This document shows, in pieces, positions 44,810-56,960 of a stretch of 64,000 nucleotides of DNA (position 1 is the stretch's first letter; every line of letters begins with the position of its first letter). This DNA comes from Steromphala cineraria (Eukaryota > Mollusca > Gastropoda > Trochida > Trochidae). The stretch covers positions 65,693,971 through 65,757,970 of the forward strand of contig OU744720.1 in the NCBI GenBank assembly GCA_916613615.1, given 5' to 3'. The notes under the pieces are model-generated. The model saw only the letters and a list, made by a program, of their open reading frames with translations. It was not told where the DNA came from and searched no databases. The translations under genes were made by a program, and so were the position numbers.

Positions 44810-45490
44810 AATTAAGCAGCTCCATTGCCCTAGTCTATGTGTAGGTAATCAGCCTGTCTAATCTCGTCACACTCACGACAAATCCATTCCACCTTTAACC
44901 AATGTGAAAATAAAGATTCAGGCAGAATTAGAGAGGGGATTATCAGAATGAAAGGGGTCTGGTGTCAGATTGATGACTGAATTTACACAAGCCAGCGCAG
45001 TAACCAAGGTGTCAAGTGTGTTAGTGTCGATGTTGATTGATGAAGAATTCTTAAGTAGAAAGACGAAAGAGAATACCTTACTTGAGTGTTTGTCTAGTCT
45101 TGTGATTGTGCTTGAAGATCAGTGAGTTAGTTCAGGAAAGTGGGTTGCTCCTAGGAGTAGTGATAATCATTGAAATACTGTTATTTATAAAGTTATACAT
45201 GATTATAAATTCTTGTTTTATTCCTTATAATAAAAATGTATTTCGATAGATCAACACCATTAATCAAACGATAAACAAGGGAGTACATAACGTCTTATGG
45301 TATTGATTTCGTCTCCTTACTGGATCAATACAAACGAATTGCAGTTTGCTTATTCATGAGTCTCTTTCATTTGAGGAACCCAGCGTGTTGCAACCCAAAT
45401 TGAAATGACAAGAAAACAAGATCGAAAGGATGATTTGCTTTGTTTTATTGAGAGAACATAACATACATGTAAACCTTGAGTGAATAAAAA
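44810..45490 (+). repeat. P'-Q' block, U5 copy
   Basis: 'GATGACTGAATTTACACAAG' places TGA in the DSGRIRE frame. Q' has lost one base at the 'TTTGAGGAACCC' step, switching frames, and then TGA follows 'AAATTGAAA'. Confidence 0.7.
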
Positions 45491-47928
45491 TCATAAAATC
45501 ATCAATATATACTCTATAAGAATAATGTATTTATGTAATTGTAAAACGTTTATATCAACTTGGACTTTTGTCATATCATCACATACTGTTTGGTTAAGTC
45601 CAACAGTGTTGGGGATGGAACAAATTTCTTACATTGTCCCCATTCACTATTCTTTAGCAAAGGCAAATCTTTTTTGCATGCTCATTTGTTGTTTCAACTT
45701 AAAATTCTATGAGGTATATTTAAATCCTTCACGATATGTTACCGTCCACGTCATCAAATGACACAACATACGGAGTGTCACGTTCACAAATTCACATTCA
45801 TGATCCTTCTTTATTTTCCAAAAATCAAGATATTCCATACTCTGGTTCGTCCGTTCTGTATTGTGTAACAAGAAGCATGTTGATATTTGAATTGTTCTAT
45901 GAGTCGTCTTTAACTCCTTCAATTCGATTTAATTACCCAACATGATACAATTGATTTGTATTTTGCTACAGTAGCGTATTGAATACTTTGACAAATAGTA
46001 TGTAGGATGTAATAGGCAATATTTTTGACAAAGGAAAAGTATAAATTGTGGGTTATTGAATTGGTTGGAAGACGTTTCAGAATTAAAGAAATAGTAAAAA
46101 TGATGATGGTATTTAAAGAAAACAATAAGTATTTGTTTATATTTCATAAATTCAAAAATGTGGTTATCAAGTTGAATTTGTTCTTTTTTGGCAAAGTTTG
46201 ATTGAGTATAGTTGCAAAGTTTGAAATAACAACCACATATGCCAGGAAAAGGGTGATATACTAAAGTAATCACAGAAAAAGAAATAATATGTTTTTCGCG
46301 TTCATTTCTTTATTACTAGACTAATGTATGTAATTCTTACAGATGTTCAAATAACTAAGTTTTCCCCAACTAGGCCTTATGAATACATTGAAAAATTGCC
46401 TGTGCAGGTAAAACTTCCCAAATTTTACATATTTTCAAAACATTTGGAAATATGTTATAGCCTACGTCACTCTTAACAATGCGTGTGACAAAAAACCTTC
46501 AACAATCTTTCACTTGAAATTGCAGTTGCACGTGCGTTGCCTCAGCAACTCTGCAATTGACAGTTATGAATAAAAACTCGTAAGAAAAGTACTTTGTAAC
46601 ACACACGTTTAGGTCTGTAAACAAATGAATCCACCTAGTTTGTCAATTATTTAATGAATTTCAAAATCATATTAGTCATGAGTAGTAGATGACATTAAGT
46701 AATGTATTTTAGCAAACGTTACTGAGATTACACCTCAAATACATGCTATAGCTTGCATTAAAAACATACATTTCGACTTTGAAATAATTTGAGACGTGAA
46801 AGTGACACTTTTTTTCCTTCCATATAAACTCATATATTACGGAGGATTTTGCAAAGACGCTATGAAACAAACATTGGGAAAAATCATTGTGAATGAATAT
46901 TTAGAACTCAAATTTGAAGTTTGTTCCAAAAAAGAAGTAATCGACAAAAAGCATTTTATTTCTTTTTCCGTGAGTACTATAGTGCTTGCATTTAATGTAA
47001 CTCGTAGTTTGTAGCATTTTTCCACAGAAGAAGAGTAATAATTATTGTAAGTGGAATGATGTTTTAAAAAATCCGATGTTTTATTAACTTTAATCTCCTA
47101 TTTCTGACAGGAAAAAAATATCAGGAATATGTCAATCGATTTTATACACTATACACCATGGGTCCAAAAATCGTTCTGGCTGTCAGGGATCAAGTTATGA
47201 GCTCTTAAAGTTGGTATGTCGTGTCATTAAATATCCTCAAGAAAAAGATTTCATTCTGAAAATGTTACATCTGCTTCCCAAAGAAATCAATAGTACAACA
47301 ACAATTACCATAGGAAACGCTAACCTTTTTCTTATTCCTTGGCATTTGTGATCAAATACTGGACATGCAATTGCCATTAGATTGCAACGAATCGATTCGA
47401 CTTGTCATTTCGGCTGAAAAGGGTGCAATATTATGTCTTAATGTTGTTAGTTGCAAATGAGCGGTTAAGGAATCTTATTGAGAAAGACATAACTACAACA
47501 TGTTGTGCTTCATATATAACATGGCATCGTAACCCTTAAAATAATACGCATATTTTACATGGCTTTACTTGTAAAATTATTTTAATTCCATCAACTAAGA
47601 CATGTTAATGCAAGTAATGAAATTCAGGCCACATGATTCTGTTTTCACAAAGCAAACATTTTTGATTATGTATACCAGATTCCTCGATTTGTAATGTATA
47701 TCCCAGATATGATGGTTGATATATGTCCTGCACCTGAGATGACATAAACGTTCCTTCGAGTAACATACAAGACTGACGTGACAGGTATATCGAATCTCTG
47801 TTTGAAAGACATCAGGGAGCCTGATTACATTTAAACAATCTAGTGCTGTAAGTTTAAATGTTCTTAGGAATCACGTTCACTGTATTGTAAAGTATCAAAA
47901 GAAAAGAGAATGAGAATAACCACCTTAA
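45491..47928 (+). other. Unit tail shared with U6, no gene seen
   Basis: Aligned with 56960-59486 throughout ('TTAAATCCTTCACGATATGT', 'GTTGCACGTGCGTTGCCTCA', 'TTCCTTCGAGTAACATA'). 45720-45840 also resembles 10025-10140 of U1. Short frames such as 46837-47025 (minus) and 58285-58479 (minus) share a core but not ends. Confidence 0.45.
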
Positions 47929-47955
47929 AGGAACAGTAGCACGTGTTCTTGTTAA
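47929..47955 (+). repeat. Terminal-repeat-like end of a TTAA element
   Basis: TTAAAGGAACAGTAGCACGT resembles the end of the 50520-50876 MITE. The U6 counterpart at 59487 reads TTAAAGGTACAGTAGCACGT. No matching far end found nearby. Confidence 0.35.
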
Positions 47956-50515
47956 TCAACTAAAGGACAAAAGAAAATATTCAACACAAATTGTTTTGAT
48001 GTTTTCGATAACTACGATACATGTCATGCATTTCATAATCTTACAGTAATAATATATTTTATCTTCTGCAGTTTGAACGATGAGACGGATGTCTCGTTAT
48101 TTTCTATAAAATATCTTAGCTCAATGTTGGCAGGAGGAAAACATACAAAATTTGACTAACATGACCAACACCATGTGTAAAATTGATATCATAGAATAAT
48201 CTCCTGTACAGTTTTAGAATACGTCATCAATAACTGTAGATATTTAAAATTGAAAATCATACATATCATAAAACCATACGAGGTGTGTACTTTCTTTTTT
48301 TATCTCAATTTACTTCTATTGAAAATTTCCGCCAATGTTTGTGAAATATTTTACCTGCGAGGGTCGCAAATATTATGACTCAACCCATTTACTTGTTGCT
48401 GTATAAAACTTACTAAGTGTTAAATAAGAACTGTTTGCAGTAACGTTAGGCTTTTAATTATCTAAAATATCTAGCGTAACTTGAAAAACAATTAATAAGA
48501 TTTACAGCATGGTTATGGTAGGGCCTTTCTTTACATTTTATTTGTAACCTATGCTATGTTTGGGTGAATTTAATCGCTCTGTTTGTCCAATCATTTGAAC
48601 TATTATGATATATGATATTATTTATTGTTTAATGTGGTATTGTTGCCTTATTATTTGAAGATAGTTTGTTACAGTACCTCACATTTCATTGCAATTGCAC
48701 ATTAAATTTGAAAAATAAGATGTTCAAATGGTTTCTGATAGAGACCGTTAATAATCACATTCGATATGTTAAAAGGGTAAATTAATATTTCTCTATGACT
48801 GATATATTAAATTTATATTGTTAGTCTTTAAAGACAGTTAAGAACTTCATTCGATATGTTAAAAGGGGACATTTATAGCTCTCGATGACTGATATATTAG
48901 ATTTTTAAATGACTGCATAGTTGATACACATAAACTAGATTATTATAAATCAAAAAGTTCATTCTTCAGCTTTTTCATTACTGAGCTATCATTTCTGTTT
49001 TTAAAAGAATAATCATAATTAATTTACTACATGAAGTTGAAAGGGGATGATTAATTCACATAAATATTTAATTTATTTGATTAAAGAAAGAAATTGGTCG
49101 AGTTTTGGAATTCTAATAATGTGGCGGCACTTTGCCCATAATGTTTTTCATTCATAATGAAAGAAAGCTTTATGACTTCAAACACTTCAACATAATCCTA
49201 TATCAGCGTGCATTACTAATATACTGGACACAAATAAGGGTATTTTGAAATTTGAATATAATCAATAATACCTTGTCCTTTTATTGGCCAATTGATGAAA
49301 TAGTAATAATTTATTTACCATTATCCATATGTATAATATGATAATGATTATAAAATAATATATTCAAATAATATATTAAATAGAAAAGTTAACTCAGCCA
49401 ATGTTGATTTCCAATAATTCTATAAATTATTTCTATATCTTAAAAAAAGTAAGTAAATGTTTCACTTCAAATTGTGATTGCAAAGAATAAAGCAATTACA
49501 TATACTGCAATTATCAAGGTAAATTCGTGAATCTTGTTTATACTTCCGTATGTCTATATCTTACATTTCATGTAAATGAAAAATGAAGTTTGTAAACAAT
49601 CAAAACATGTTGGTTTGTCTTGATGACACTGCTACTGTTGGTTTATGAGGATGGTCGAAACTGCATTGCATCGCGTGTCAACTCAAGTTTCACCTCTACA
49701 GAATAATAAGCAAGTTACATTGTCATGAACTGACAATATTGAACAAATGGAAACAGTTTGTTGAGAACAGGAACTTAATCGAATATCATTCCTATTCCAA
49801 GCTAAGATAAATATATTCACATGTAATGTGCGTGGAAAGATGACATAAGTGTAAACAAATATTTGTCAACTCGTTACTGAAATTGATTGCATTGTGAGGA
49901 TGCATGATTGATAAATGTTTTTGAATCCAATTCATAGTGAATGAAGCAAGTATGTTGCATCTTAAAAGCAGGGTGTGAAGTCGACGACGTTCTTGTAAAT
50001 CTGCATATCTCACTTAAGTAACCAAGTACTCAGAATAATAAAAGTTATATTTTCATTAACTTTGGTGTCGGTAAATGAAGAAAATCTTTTTTTGAGTATT
50101 ATTAATTCATAATGTTCCTTCTCAAAAAAAGTGTTGAATTCATATTGACCAAATCCCTTCATTCATTATCAATTATTATTTAATGTTCTACAAAACATCA
50201 GTTAAACAAACATAGTGAACTATATGCTAGTAGAATGGCCTTGACGTTTGATCTATCTGTCAATTTGACAATAACATTAAAAGCCTGAAGTCGATTGACA
50301 TTACGCAGGTGTGTTTGTAAGAGGTAAAAGCATAATGTATCAGTTATCAGAATGTAAACTTCCTGAGTAGGGCATTCTATTGATGAAAAAATATGTAATG
50401 GAAATCAATTCATATTATTTGCGGAATTAATTGATTATTACCGTGCTCAGTTTTGTTTAAACCACATGCTGTAGGGCGGTGGTACCTTACTGTTTGCATC
50501 AAACGTTTTCACATA
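47956..50515 (+). other. Unit tail shared with U6, no gene seen
   Basis: Aligned with 59510-62098. 47980-48350 is present here but largely missing in U6 between 59570 and 59580, where 'CGATAACTATGATACATATC' joins 'GCAAATATTATGACTC'. 48725-48790 and 48830-48890 repeat 'GACCGTTAATAATCACATTC'-like and 'ACTGATATATTA' phrases, a local duplication reduced in U6. No gene. Confidence 0.4.
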
Positions 50516-50519
50516 TTAA

Positions 50520-50876
50520 AGGGGCCGTAGTACGTTTTTAGGGGGAATATAAGGTGATGTCAGCAAAATGAAAATTAATGGTTCCAATTGATAGACAATG
50601 TGTTTAAGCAAAATGGAGTAGTAATAATTCAAATACATGACGTAAAGTTTAGACATGTGTTTCCTTTTTCTTACACAAAATGATCTAAAGGTGCTCACAC
50701 AAAATGGCCGCCAATGGTTTTCATGTGAATATTCATACGTTGTCCTCTGACTATGGCTGATTGGCATGTGTAATGAGATTTTTGACACGGACAACATAAT
50801 ACATTTCGCATTAACTTACAATTATCAGTGAAAAATTTTAAATATGAAATTATCAAAAAAACGTGCTACTGCCTCT
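50520..50876 (+). mobile_element. 357-bp MITE with TTAA target duplication
   Basis: The left end AGGGGCCGTAGTACGTTTTT and the right end, read inverted as AGAGGCAGTAGCACGTTTTT, match at 17 of 20 positions. TTAA flanks both sides (50516-50519, 50877-50880). U6 has a single TTAA at 62099-62102 ('CACATATTAAATTCG'). A 3' fragment of the same family is at 43240-43404. No transposase inside; the frames 50516-50797 (minus) and 50844-51179 (plus) overlap element sequence and are not genes. Confidence 0.9.
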
Positions 50877-50880
50877 TTAA

Positions 50881-51689
50881 ATTCGTTAACAATACAGTAT
50901 ATAATTCAACAGTTGATTTTTTCCCGGCATGTCTTGCATTTTTTCTTATTCAATCTTATAATCTCTTGCCATCAAATGAGACGCATGTCTAGGAGTTTGA
51001 AAGCTACTGGAAATACATATAGAGTAACCATATTTGCAGTTCATGATCAATATAGTGTCAATAATGCAGCCAAGTATCCATTGTTGGGAAGTCCAATATC
51101 GAGTACAATAAATAAATGTATTTTTCACCATGAGAAACATACTCCTATAGGTCAAACGTTTTTGCCCATGACCGCTTAGAAAAGTATGTTTTCTGCTTAT
51201 CAATCTAACACAATAATATATTTTTGGCTTTTGTTTTACAAATGCCGACAATATCAGTAGTCCAAATCGCAGTTTTGACAAGTATTTCTAATACTTATAC
51301 TCTTCTATACTAACATTTATTCAAACAAATTATTTATTTACACATTAGATAAAGGAATTTGAATTCTTGTTTGAAAGATCAAAGCAAGGAACATAAGATA
51401 CATTTCTTGAAACATGGGATTTAAGGATGACAGAAACAATAATCTTACCCTACTTCCATGCTTGTTGTTCGCAGATAAATTTATCAAATTTCAATTTTTT
51501 TGTTCACAACGAGTATGGCTATGTAAGACATGGGTTTAATCCTAGCTTAGCTAGTTTCGATGGTAGGAGATATTTTGTTTCACAAAGGACTTAAATCTAG
51601 TGTCATGTAATTTCAATCAAATCGTAGAAAACAGTTCCAACCCAGATGCATCATGCTTTAAGGTAATTTGTTCCAAGTTCAATTCCATG
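50881..51689 (+). other. Unit tail, partly absent from U6
   Basis: 50940-51260 has no counterpart in U6 (62150-62175 jumps across), so it was inserted here or lost there. 51300-51680 matches 62190-62560. Confidence 0.4.
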
Positions 51690-51960
51690 ATTGTTCTTTG
51701 ATGCACCATTCTTCGGAGCAATCAACTCTGTTGGCATTGAAGTGATAACACTAAAACCAATGGAGAACATGGCAATTGCTGAAATTGATTGATATCGATT
51801 AAAGGGGAGCACTGTTGTAATGGTTCTTCAAAGCCAGTATTTTCCATTTAAAACATGCAAATTGTTGTCAATGTCATTGAAATTGCTGCTTTTGGTATGT
51901 TAGAAATGTTAAAAATAAGGCTAAACTTAACAGAATTTGACAGACAAGAAACAAATCAAT
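51690..51960 (-). repeat. Diverged R cassette in U5
   Basis: 'GAAATTGATTGATATCGATT', 'CAGTATTTTCCATTTAAAAC', 'TGTCATTGAAATTGCTGC', 'GTATGTTAGAAATG' keep the order of the R cassette (compare 42870-43030) but with many changes. U6 copy at 62560-62830. Confidence 0.5.
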
Positions 51961-54200
51961 GACGTTTTAACTGCATTCCGATGGTCATCTTTGAGGATAA
52001 TGGAAATGATGTGTACATGCATCTACAAACATGTATATCGTCAAACAACATCTCAGTACTATATAAGATATATTCTTTTCTTCACAAATTAGAGTGATTT
52101 TGTCCTACAAATATACGTTCATACCTCTAGAAACGAAGGAAAATTTCAGATTTTTTTATCATAACTTTTGTCTGCACATTGGAAACAAACATCATTGGGT
52201 GTATCAAAAAGGTGCCCTATGGGAGGTATAACATTCATTTTTTGTAAATTTGCTATTTGATCACATGATCGGTCCTTCAAGTCTGAAGATAGCTTATTAG
52301 TTCATTTGAAGAATTTCTGATAAAACCGCCAATGATATATTCATAGAGTATGGCTTCATTTCGAAACAACTTTTCTCATAAAGTAGATATCAGATTATAG
52401 AACTGTCAATGGTTTGCTGATAAAACACTTGAGAGTTAAAAGGTGAAATGAATATATCTCAATTACTGAATCATGACATCTATAAGTGCATACTTGTTAT
52501 AATTGATAAACTTAGAAAGGTTCATTATTTTTAAATAATGATATTTCCTGTTTGGTTTATCAAGAAGCTACCTTTATGAGATTTCTGTAAGACGTTGGAA
52601 GTATTTTAAATACTACGGGGACATATGCCGCAGATTTTTATATGAACACTGTGGTCGAAAATAAAATACCTCAAAATTCTTAATCATCTCATTGTGTTCA
52701 TATAGTAGTAGTGGCGAGGATCGAACCAGAAAACAGACCTGAAACTGAACTACATGTACAATGTATTTCTAAACAACGAAATACACATTCTATTAATCCA
52801 AATCAATCCTCATATTTGTAAAAGAATTATTAATGCTCATACCTTTGCTCTAAAATAAGCGAACTACAAATTAATATAAAAAAATGCTGCAAAAATCAAA
52901 CAATGTTTGCATTTCGATTATTACATTGACATTCATACATGATATAGGAAAATGAATACAAAAAATTTTCCCGAATGATGGAGACTAGCTTATGCTGGAA
53001 GATTGACCCCTTCTGGCGTGGTCAACCAAGAGCCAATTTAGATTGCGGTACCAAAATGAGCCTATTCATGTTAGAATGGATGCCTAAGGAATATCATCAA
53101 TTCTTGTCAAATTCTTGGCATAATTTGATTCATCTGAAGCTGTAGACTTCAAGCTTAACAGTATTGTACAAAACCTGCAGGTCATCAGCTGTAACTGAGA
53201 TCTATTTCATCCAAACTCAAAGGTTAACTTGAAGAAGTAATGTCATTATATTTATATATATAATTTCTAACAGAAGGTACTGGTTACACTAGGATCCTAT
53301 GAGATAGAATATGTAATATTACATCATTTATAGGAGGAGACCGCTGATTACAATGAAATTTTTAAATCATCAATACAATATGCCTTTCAGATTATTAGAA
53401 ATCAAGTTCCCACGAATCAGGTGAATTGACACACATGCTTTATCATTATGTAAGCTACAAAACGTCTGATTTATAACAATATCAATACTGGGATGCTGCC
53501 TTTTGACAATTAATGTCACATATTTTTTATCGCAAATTCAACATTAAGCGAGACCTTAAAATATTGATTTTGCTTGATGTGTTTGTTGTTTATAGTATTA
53601 CCTGCAACGATGAAAACAACCAAATGGCTGGAGATTCATATATACTATACTCTCTAAGTACCCATACATTTGCTATGTATCATTTATCATTACACTATAT
53701 AATATTATATAATATGTTATGCCATGTTATCATTATGTTATGTAGTAACTGCAAATATGTAGTTTAAATTTATGCAAACTGTTATTGTGTGTGTACGTAA
53801 TGACCAATTCAGTTACTGTTCAAATAGTCTTACCCCATTTTAATACTTCATGTTTTATTGATTAGTCTATTCAAGAAGTAAGTGGTTTCACTTTGAACAC
53901 ACAATTATTTCTACTTTTGATGTGTTTCTAATCTGACAACTTTGTCGAAACTTATTGGAATAAAAAGCTGTTCTATGCAGGATCTTTCTTTCTGAACTTC
54001 TGTACTGGATCTTTTTTTTCTGTATGCCAGGAAAAATGAGAAATTAACTAAAAATACCAATTTATTAAATAGAATTTCATTTCATTGATTGACATTTATG
54101 GCATGTGACAGATATATGCTAAGAGTTAAGAATAACATTGCCAATTAGATTACCATATACCAAGGCTACATATTTACTCAGGTTTTAATATCCTTAATAT
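51961..54200 (+). other. Unit tail, no gene seen
   Basis: 51961-52680 matches 62830-63600. 52690-54200 has no counterpart that I recognise in the window. The 84-codon frame 53513-53767 (start TTG) is AT-rich and unsupported. Confidence 0.35.
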
Positions 54201-54299
54201 ATAAATCCTTATCAACATCATTCACTATCAGTCAGTATTTCCATTCAGTGTCCAAGGCTCTGACCGATATTAAATGAACAGTCATTGATTCCCAGATGG

Positions 54300-54600
54300 A
54301 CTATTTCTGAGTCGGGGTTTTCACTACCTTTCCTCAGAGAAATCAACGCAAGATGTAGACAGAGGTTTTCCATATGAGAAGTGATCTATTGTTGTTATTG
54401 GATCAATATTGATCACTGGGGAGTAATGTTGAAACGGTTGCTGTTAACGTGTGTACCTAAAAAGTGCATTTTGTACATTTCTATATCCACGTCACTGGTA
54501 AATATACTATGTGAGATAAGCTAATATTTGACGAGACAGTCCGTAAATGACAGAGCTTACCGAACAATGTGAAATCGATGACATCTCTTTTTGTCTAGGC
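54300..54600 (-). repeat. R cassette, U6 copy (diverged)
   Basis: 'TGGATCAATATTGATCACTG', 'CTATGTGAGATAAGCTAATA', 'CCGTAAATGACAGAGCTTAC', 'GAACAATGTGAAATCGATGA' follow the order of 42890-43090. Confidence 0.55.
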
Positions 54601-55266
54601 TTGTGATCATGAGCTGGGTCCAAGTAGGTCAGAAGTTATCTTGAGTGGTTATCCACAGACGTATGTGTGGCCTATAGACCTCAGCGCTCTGCTAAATAAA
54701 GATTTATAAATTGGACAAAGCATTCAGGACACCCAACTCAAAGGTTTTAAAATACTTCAAAGTCATTTCGATTAAGTCATAAAATTGTAAAGAAATGTGT
54801 ATAACAAAATCATTTTAGCTTTTTTACAAGATGTAAATGACGGAAATGTGGTAAGTGTAAACACAGTAAGCCTATGAAAAACAAACAAATTTGCTTTAAC
54901 ATAAGAAACTAATTGAAATAGTTACGATAAAAGGATACAGCCCGACATTAGCGTATTTGGCCACGATAACTACTGTAGTTCATTATCAACAAAGTTTGAA
55001 TACGTGTTCAGTAGTCATGTGAACAGAGTGAATCAGTTCTTATTGCAATCAAATTTGCAAAGCAAACTATGAGGATAACCGAACTGGAGTGAATTCAAAC
55101 TTAAAAGTTTAAAAAGGGTGACAGATTTCCTTTTTTGGGAAAAAACTATTCGTTTACACTTAAATGTTATACATCACCTCCATGTTTTTACAGAGATTTG
55201 ATGGCAATTCATGAAATAATGAATTTGTATCTTCTTTGTGTCAACTTTTCTACATATTTTTGTATG
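54601..55266 (+). other. No gene seen
   Basis: AT-rich; loose similarity to 43700-44200 of U5 only near the right end. Confidence 0.3.
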
Positions 55267-55440
55267 TTTATTGACCACAGTCAAAAATTACCTGTTTGAG
55301 AAAAAGTCAAATATTTGTTTGAAATGTCGATTATCATGAATAAAAAAGTTGTCCTCATTTTCTGTCTTCTCAATGTTATCATTCATAGTTCTAAAAGGCC
55401 TATTTGATAAGCCAGTCAAAAACCTCATAACCATTTGAAG
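55267..55440 (+). mobile_element. Possible retroelement 3' tail (copy 2)
   Basis: Counterpart of 44223-44400: 'AAAAAGTCAAATATTTGTTT' then 'GAAATGTCGATTATCATGAA'. The CGAAACG motif has decayed. Confidence 0.25.
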
Positions 55441-55557
55441 GAACATGTTTAGTTATTTGAATATGATACAAACACATTCAATAATTATGTTAAGGTCAGA
55501 TACTGAAATCAGAAGCCTTCGACTCACAAACATTAAGGTCATGTTTTGTATTTATTT

Positions 55558-56041
55558 CTCACGGGCAAAAGAAAGGTTTCACCTCAGTTGGTTTCGATTT
55601 TACAACGATTTGAAATATATATGACCCATTTGATTATGGAATCATCAACATTAATCATATCTACAATATTTCATATGAATTGATCGTTGATTGATTACTT
55701 TTTTTGTTAAGATATCTTTGTGTAAGGAAGACCGGGGTAAAAAATGAAATTTACACCAACATGACCCCTACCATGTTAAAAAGGGTGTAAATCAGTGGAA
55801 AACAAGGTTTATTTTGTGATTTTTTAGTAAAATATAGCTTATATATCGATGGCCATTTGTTGTTTATTAAATTAATTTATAAAAAAAAAATTAAACACGT
55901 CTAGAAGTATTCTTTGATTGATAACTAAAGGCTTGCACTGTTCTGTTTGAGCGTAAAACGTCTAAAAATGAAAATATTTGTAATTGAAAATTATGTATAT
56001 GATGAAATCAACTAAGGTGAAACCTTTCTTTTGCCCGTGAG
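55558..56041. mobile_element. 484-bp block with 33-bp inverted ends
   Basis: The left arm 55558-55590 (CTCACGGGCAAAAGAAAGG...) and right arm 56009-56041 are inverted repeats matching at 32 of 33 positions. U5 has no such block at the same place (about 44486). The interior (about 55690-56000) is related to ordinary array sequence at 8300-8500 and 43410-43640, which in U5 lies before the 44223 marker and not after it. It could be a MITE family that includes those copies, or a relocated array segment sealed by an inverted duplication of its right end. Confidence 0.65.
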
Positions 56042-56274
56042 TTTAGTTGGTTAAAGTAGATCTGAGTAAATGAAAACTTCATCCTCTTATATTTAATTAA
56101 TCAATATTGTGTTTGAAAAGACTGCAAGCGTCATATGTGGACAAAAGAAAGTAACAGACACTTCTGGTACTTTAGGCTGGTGTTCAACAGAAAATCATAT
56201 AAAAGTCTACGATTGATAAAATTTTCAAACAAACCACATCAATCTAGTAGCTTGTAGAATTAATAAAACTTAAG

Positions 56275-56960
56275 CAGCTCCATTGCCCTAGTCTATGTGT
56301 AGGTAATCAGCGTGTCTAATCTCGTCACACTCACGACAAATCCATTCCACCTTTAATCAATGTGAAAATAAAGATTCAGGTAGAATTAGAGACGGGATTA
56401 ACAGAATGAAAGGGGTCTGGTGTCAGATTGATGACCGCATTTACACAAGCCAGCGCAGTAACCAAGGTGTCAAGTGTGTTAGTGTCGATGTTGATTGATG
56501 AAGAATTCTTAAGTAGAAAGACGAGAGAGAATACCTTACTTGAGTGTTTGTCTAGTCTTGTGATTGTGCTTGAAGATCAGTGAGTTAGTTCAGAAAAGTG
56601 GGTTGCTCCTAGGAGTATTGATGATCATTGAAATGCTGTTATTTTAAAGTTATACATGATTATTGATTATTGTTATATTCCTGCTTATAAAATTTATTTC
56701 GATAGATCAACACCGTTAATCAAACGATAAACAAGGGAGTACATAACGTCTTATGGTATTGATTTCGTCTCCTTCCTGAATCAATACAAAAGAATTGTGG
56801 TTTGCTTATTCATAAGTCTCTTTCATTTGAGGAACCCAGCGTGTGGCAACCCAAATTGAAATGTCAAGAAAACAAGATCGAAATGATGATTTGCTATGTT
56901 TTATTGAGAGAGCATGAATATAAGATAACCCTTGAGCGAATAAAACTCATAATATCATCA
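56275..56960 (+). repeat. P'-Q' block, U6 copy
   Basis: P' keeps the DSGRIRDGINRMKGVWCQID frame to its stop. Q' has the same one-base loss as U5 but no early stop, so a frame from 56781 stays open to TAG at 56964 (includes EEPSVWQPKLKCQENKIEMM). Confidence 0.7.

Larger units (their letters stand above)
42351..54200 (+). repeat. Array unit U5
   Basis: About 11.8 kb. It begins with sequence like 6640 of U1 ('AAATTAGGCAATTCATTCTT'), then R (42725), a broken MITE (43240-43404), P'-Q' (44810), a long tail repeated in U6 (45490-52680) and a private-looking segment up to 54200. Both edges are approximate. Confidence 0.6.

Noticed and set aside
50844..51179. 111-codon plus frame overlapped by a 111-codon minus frame (50946-51281)
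   Set aside because: The plus frame begins inside the MITE and the region is missing in U6. Two equal overlapping frames without recognisable domains are more likely chance.
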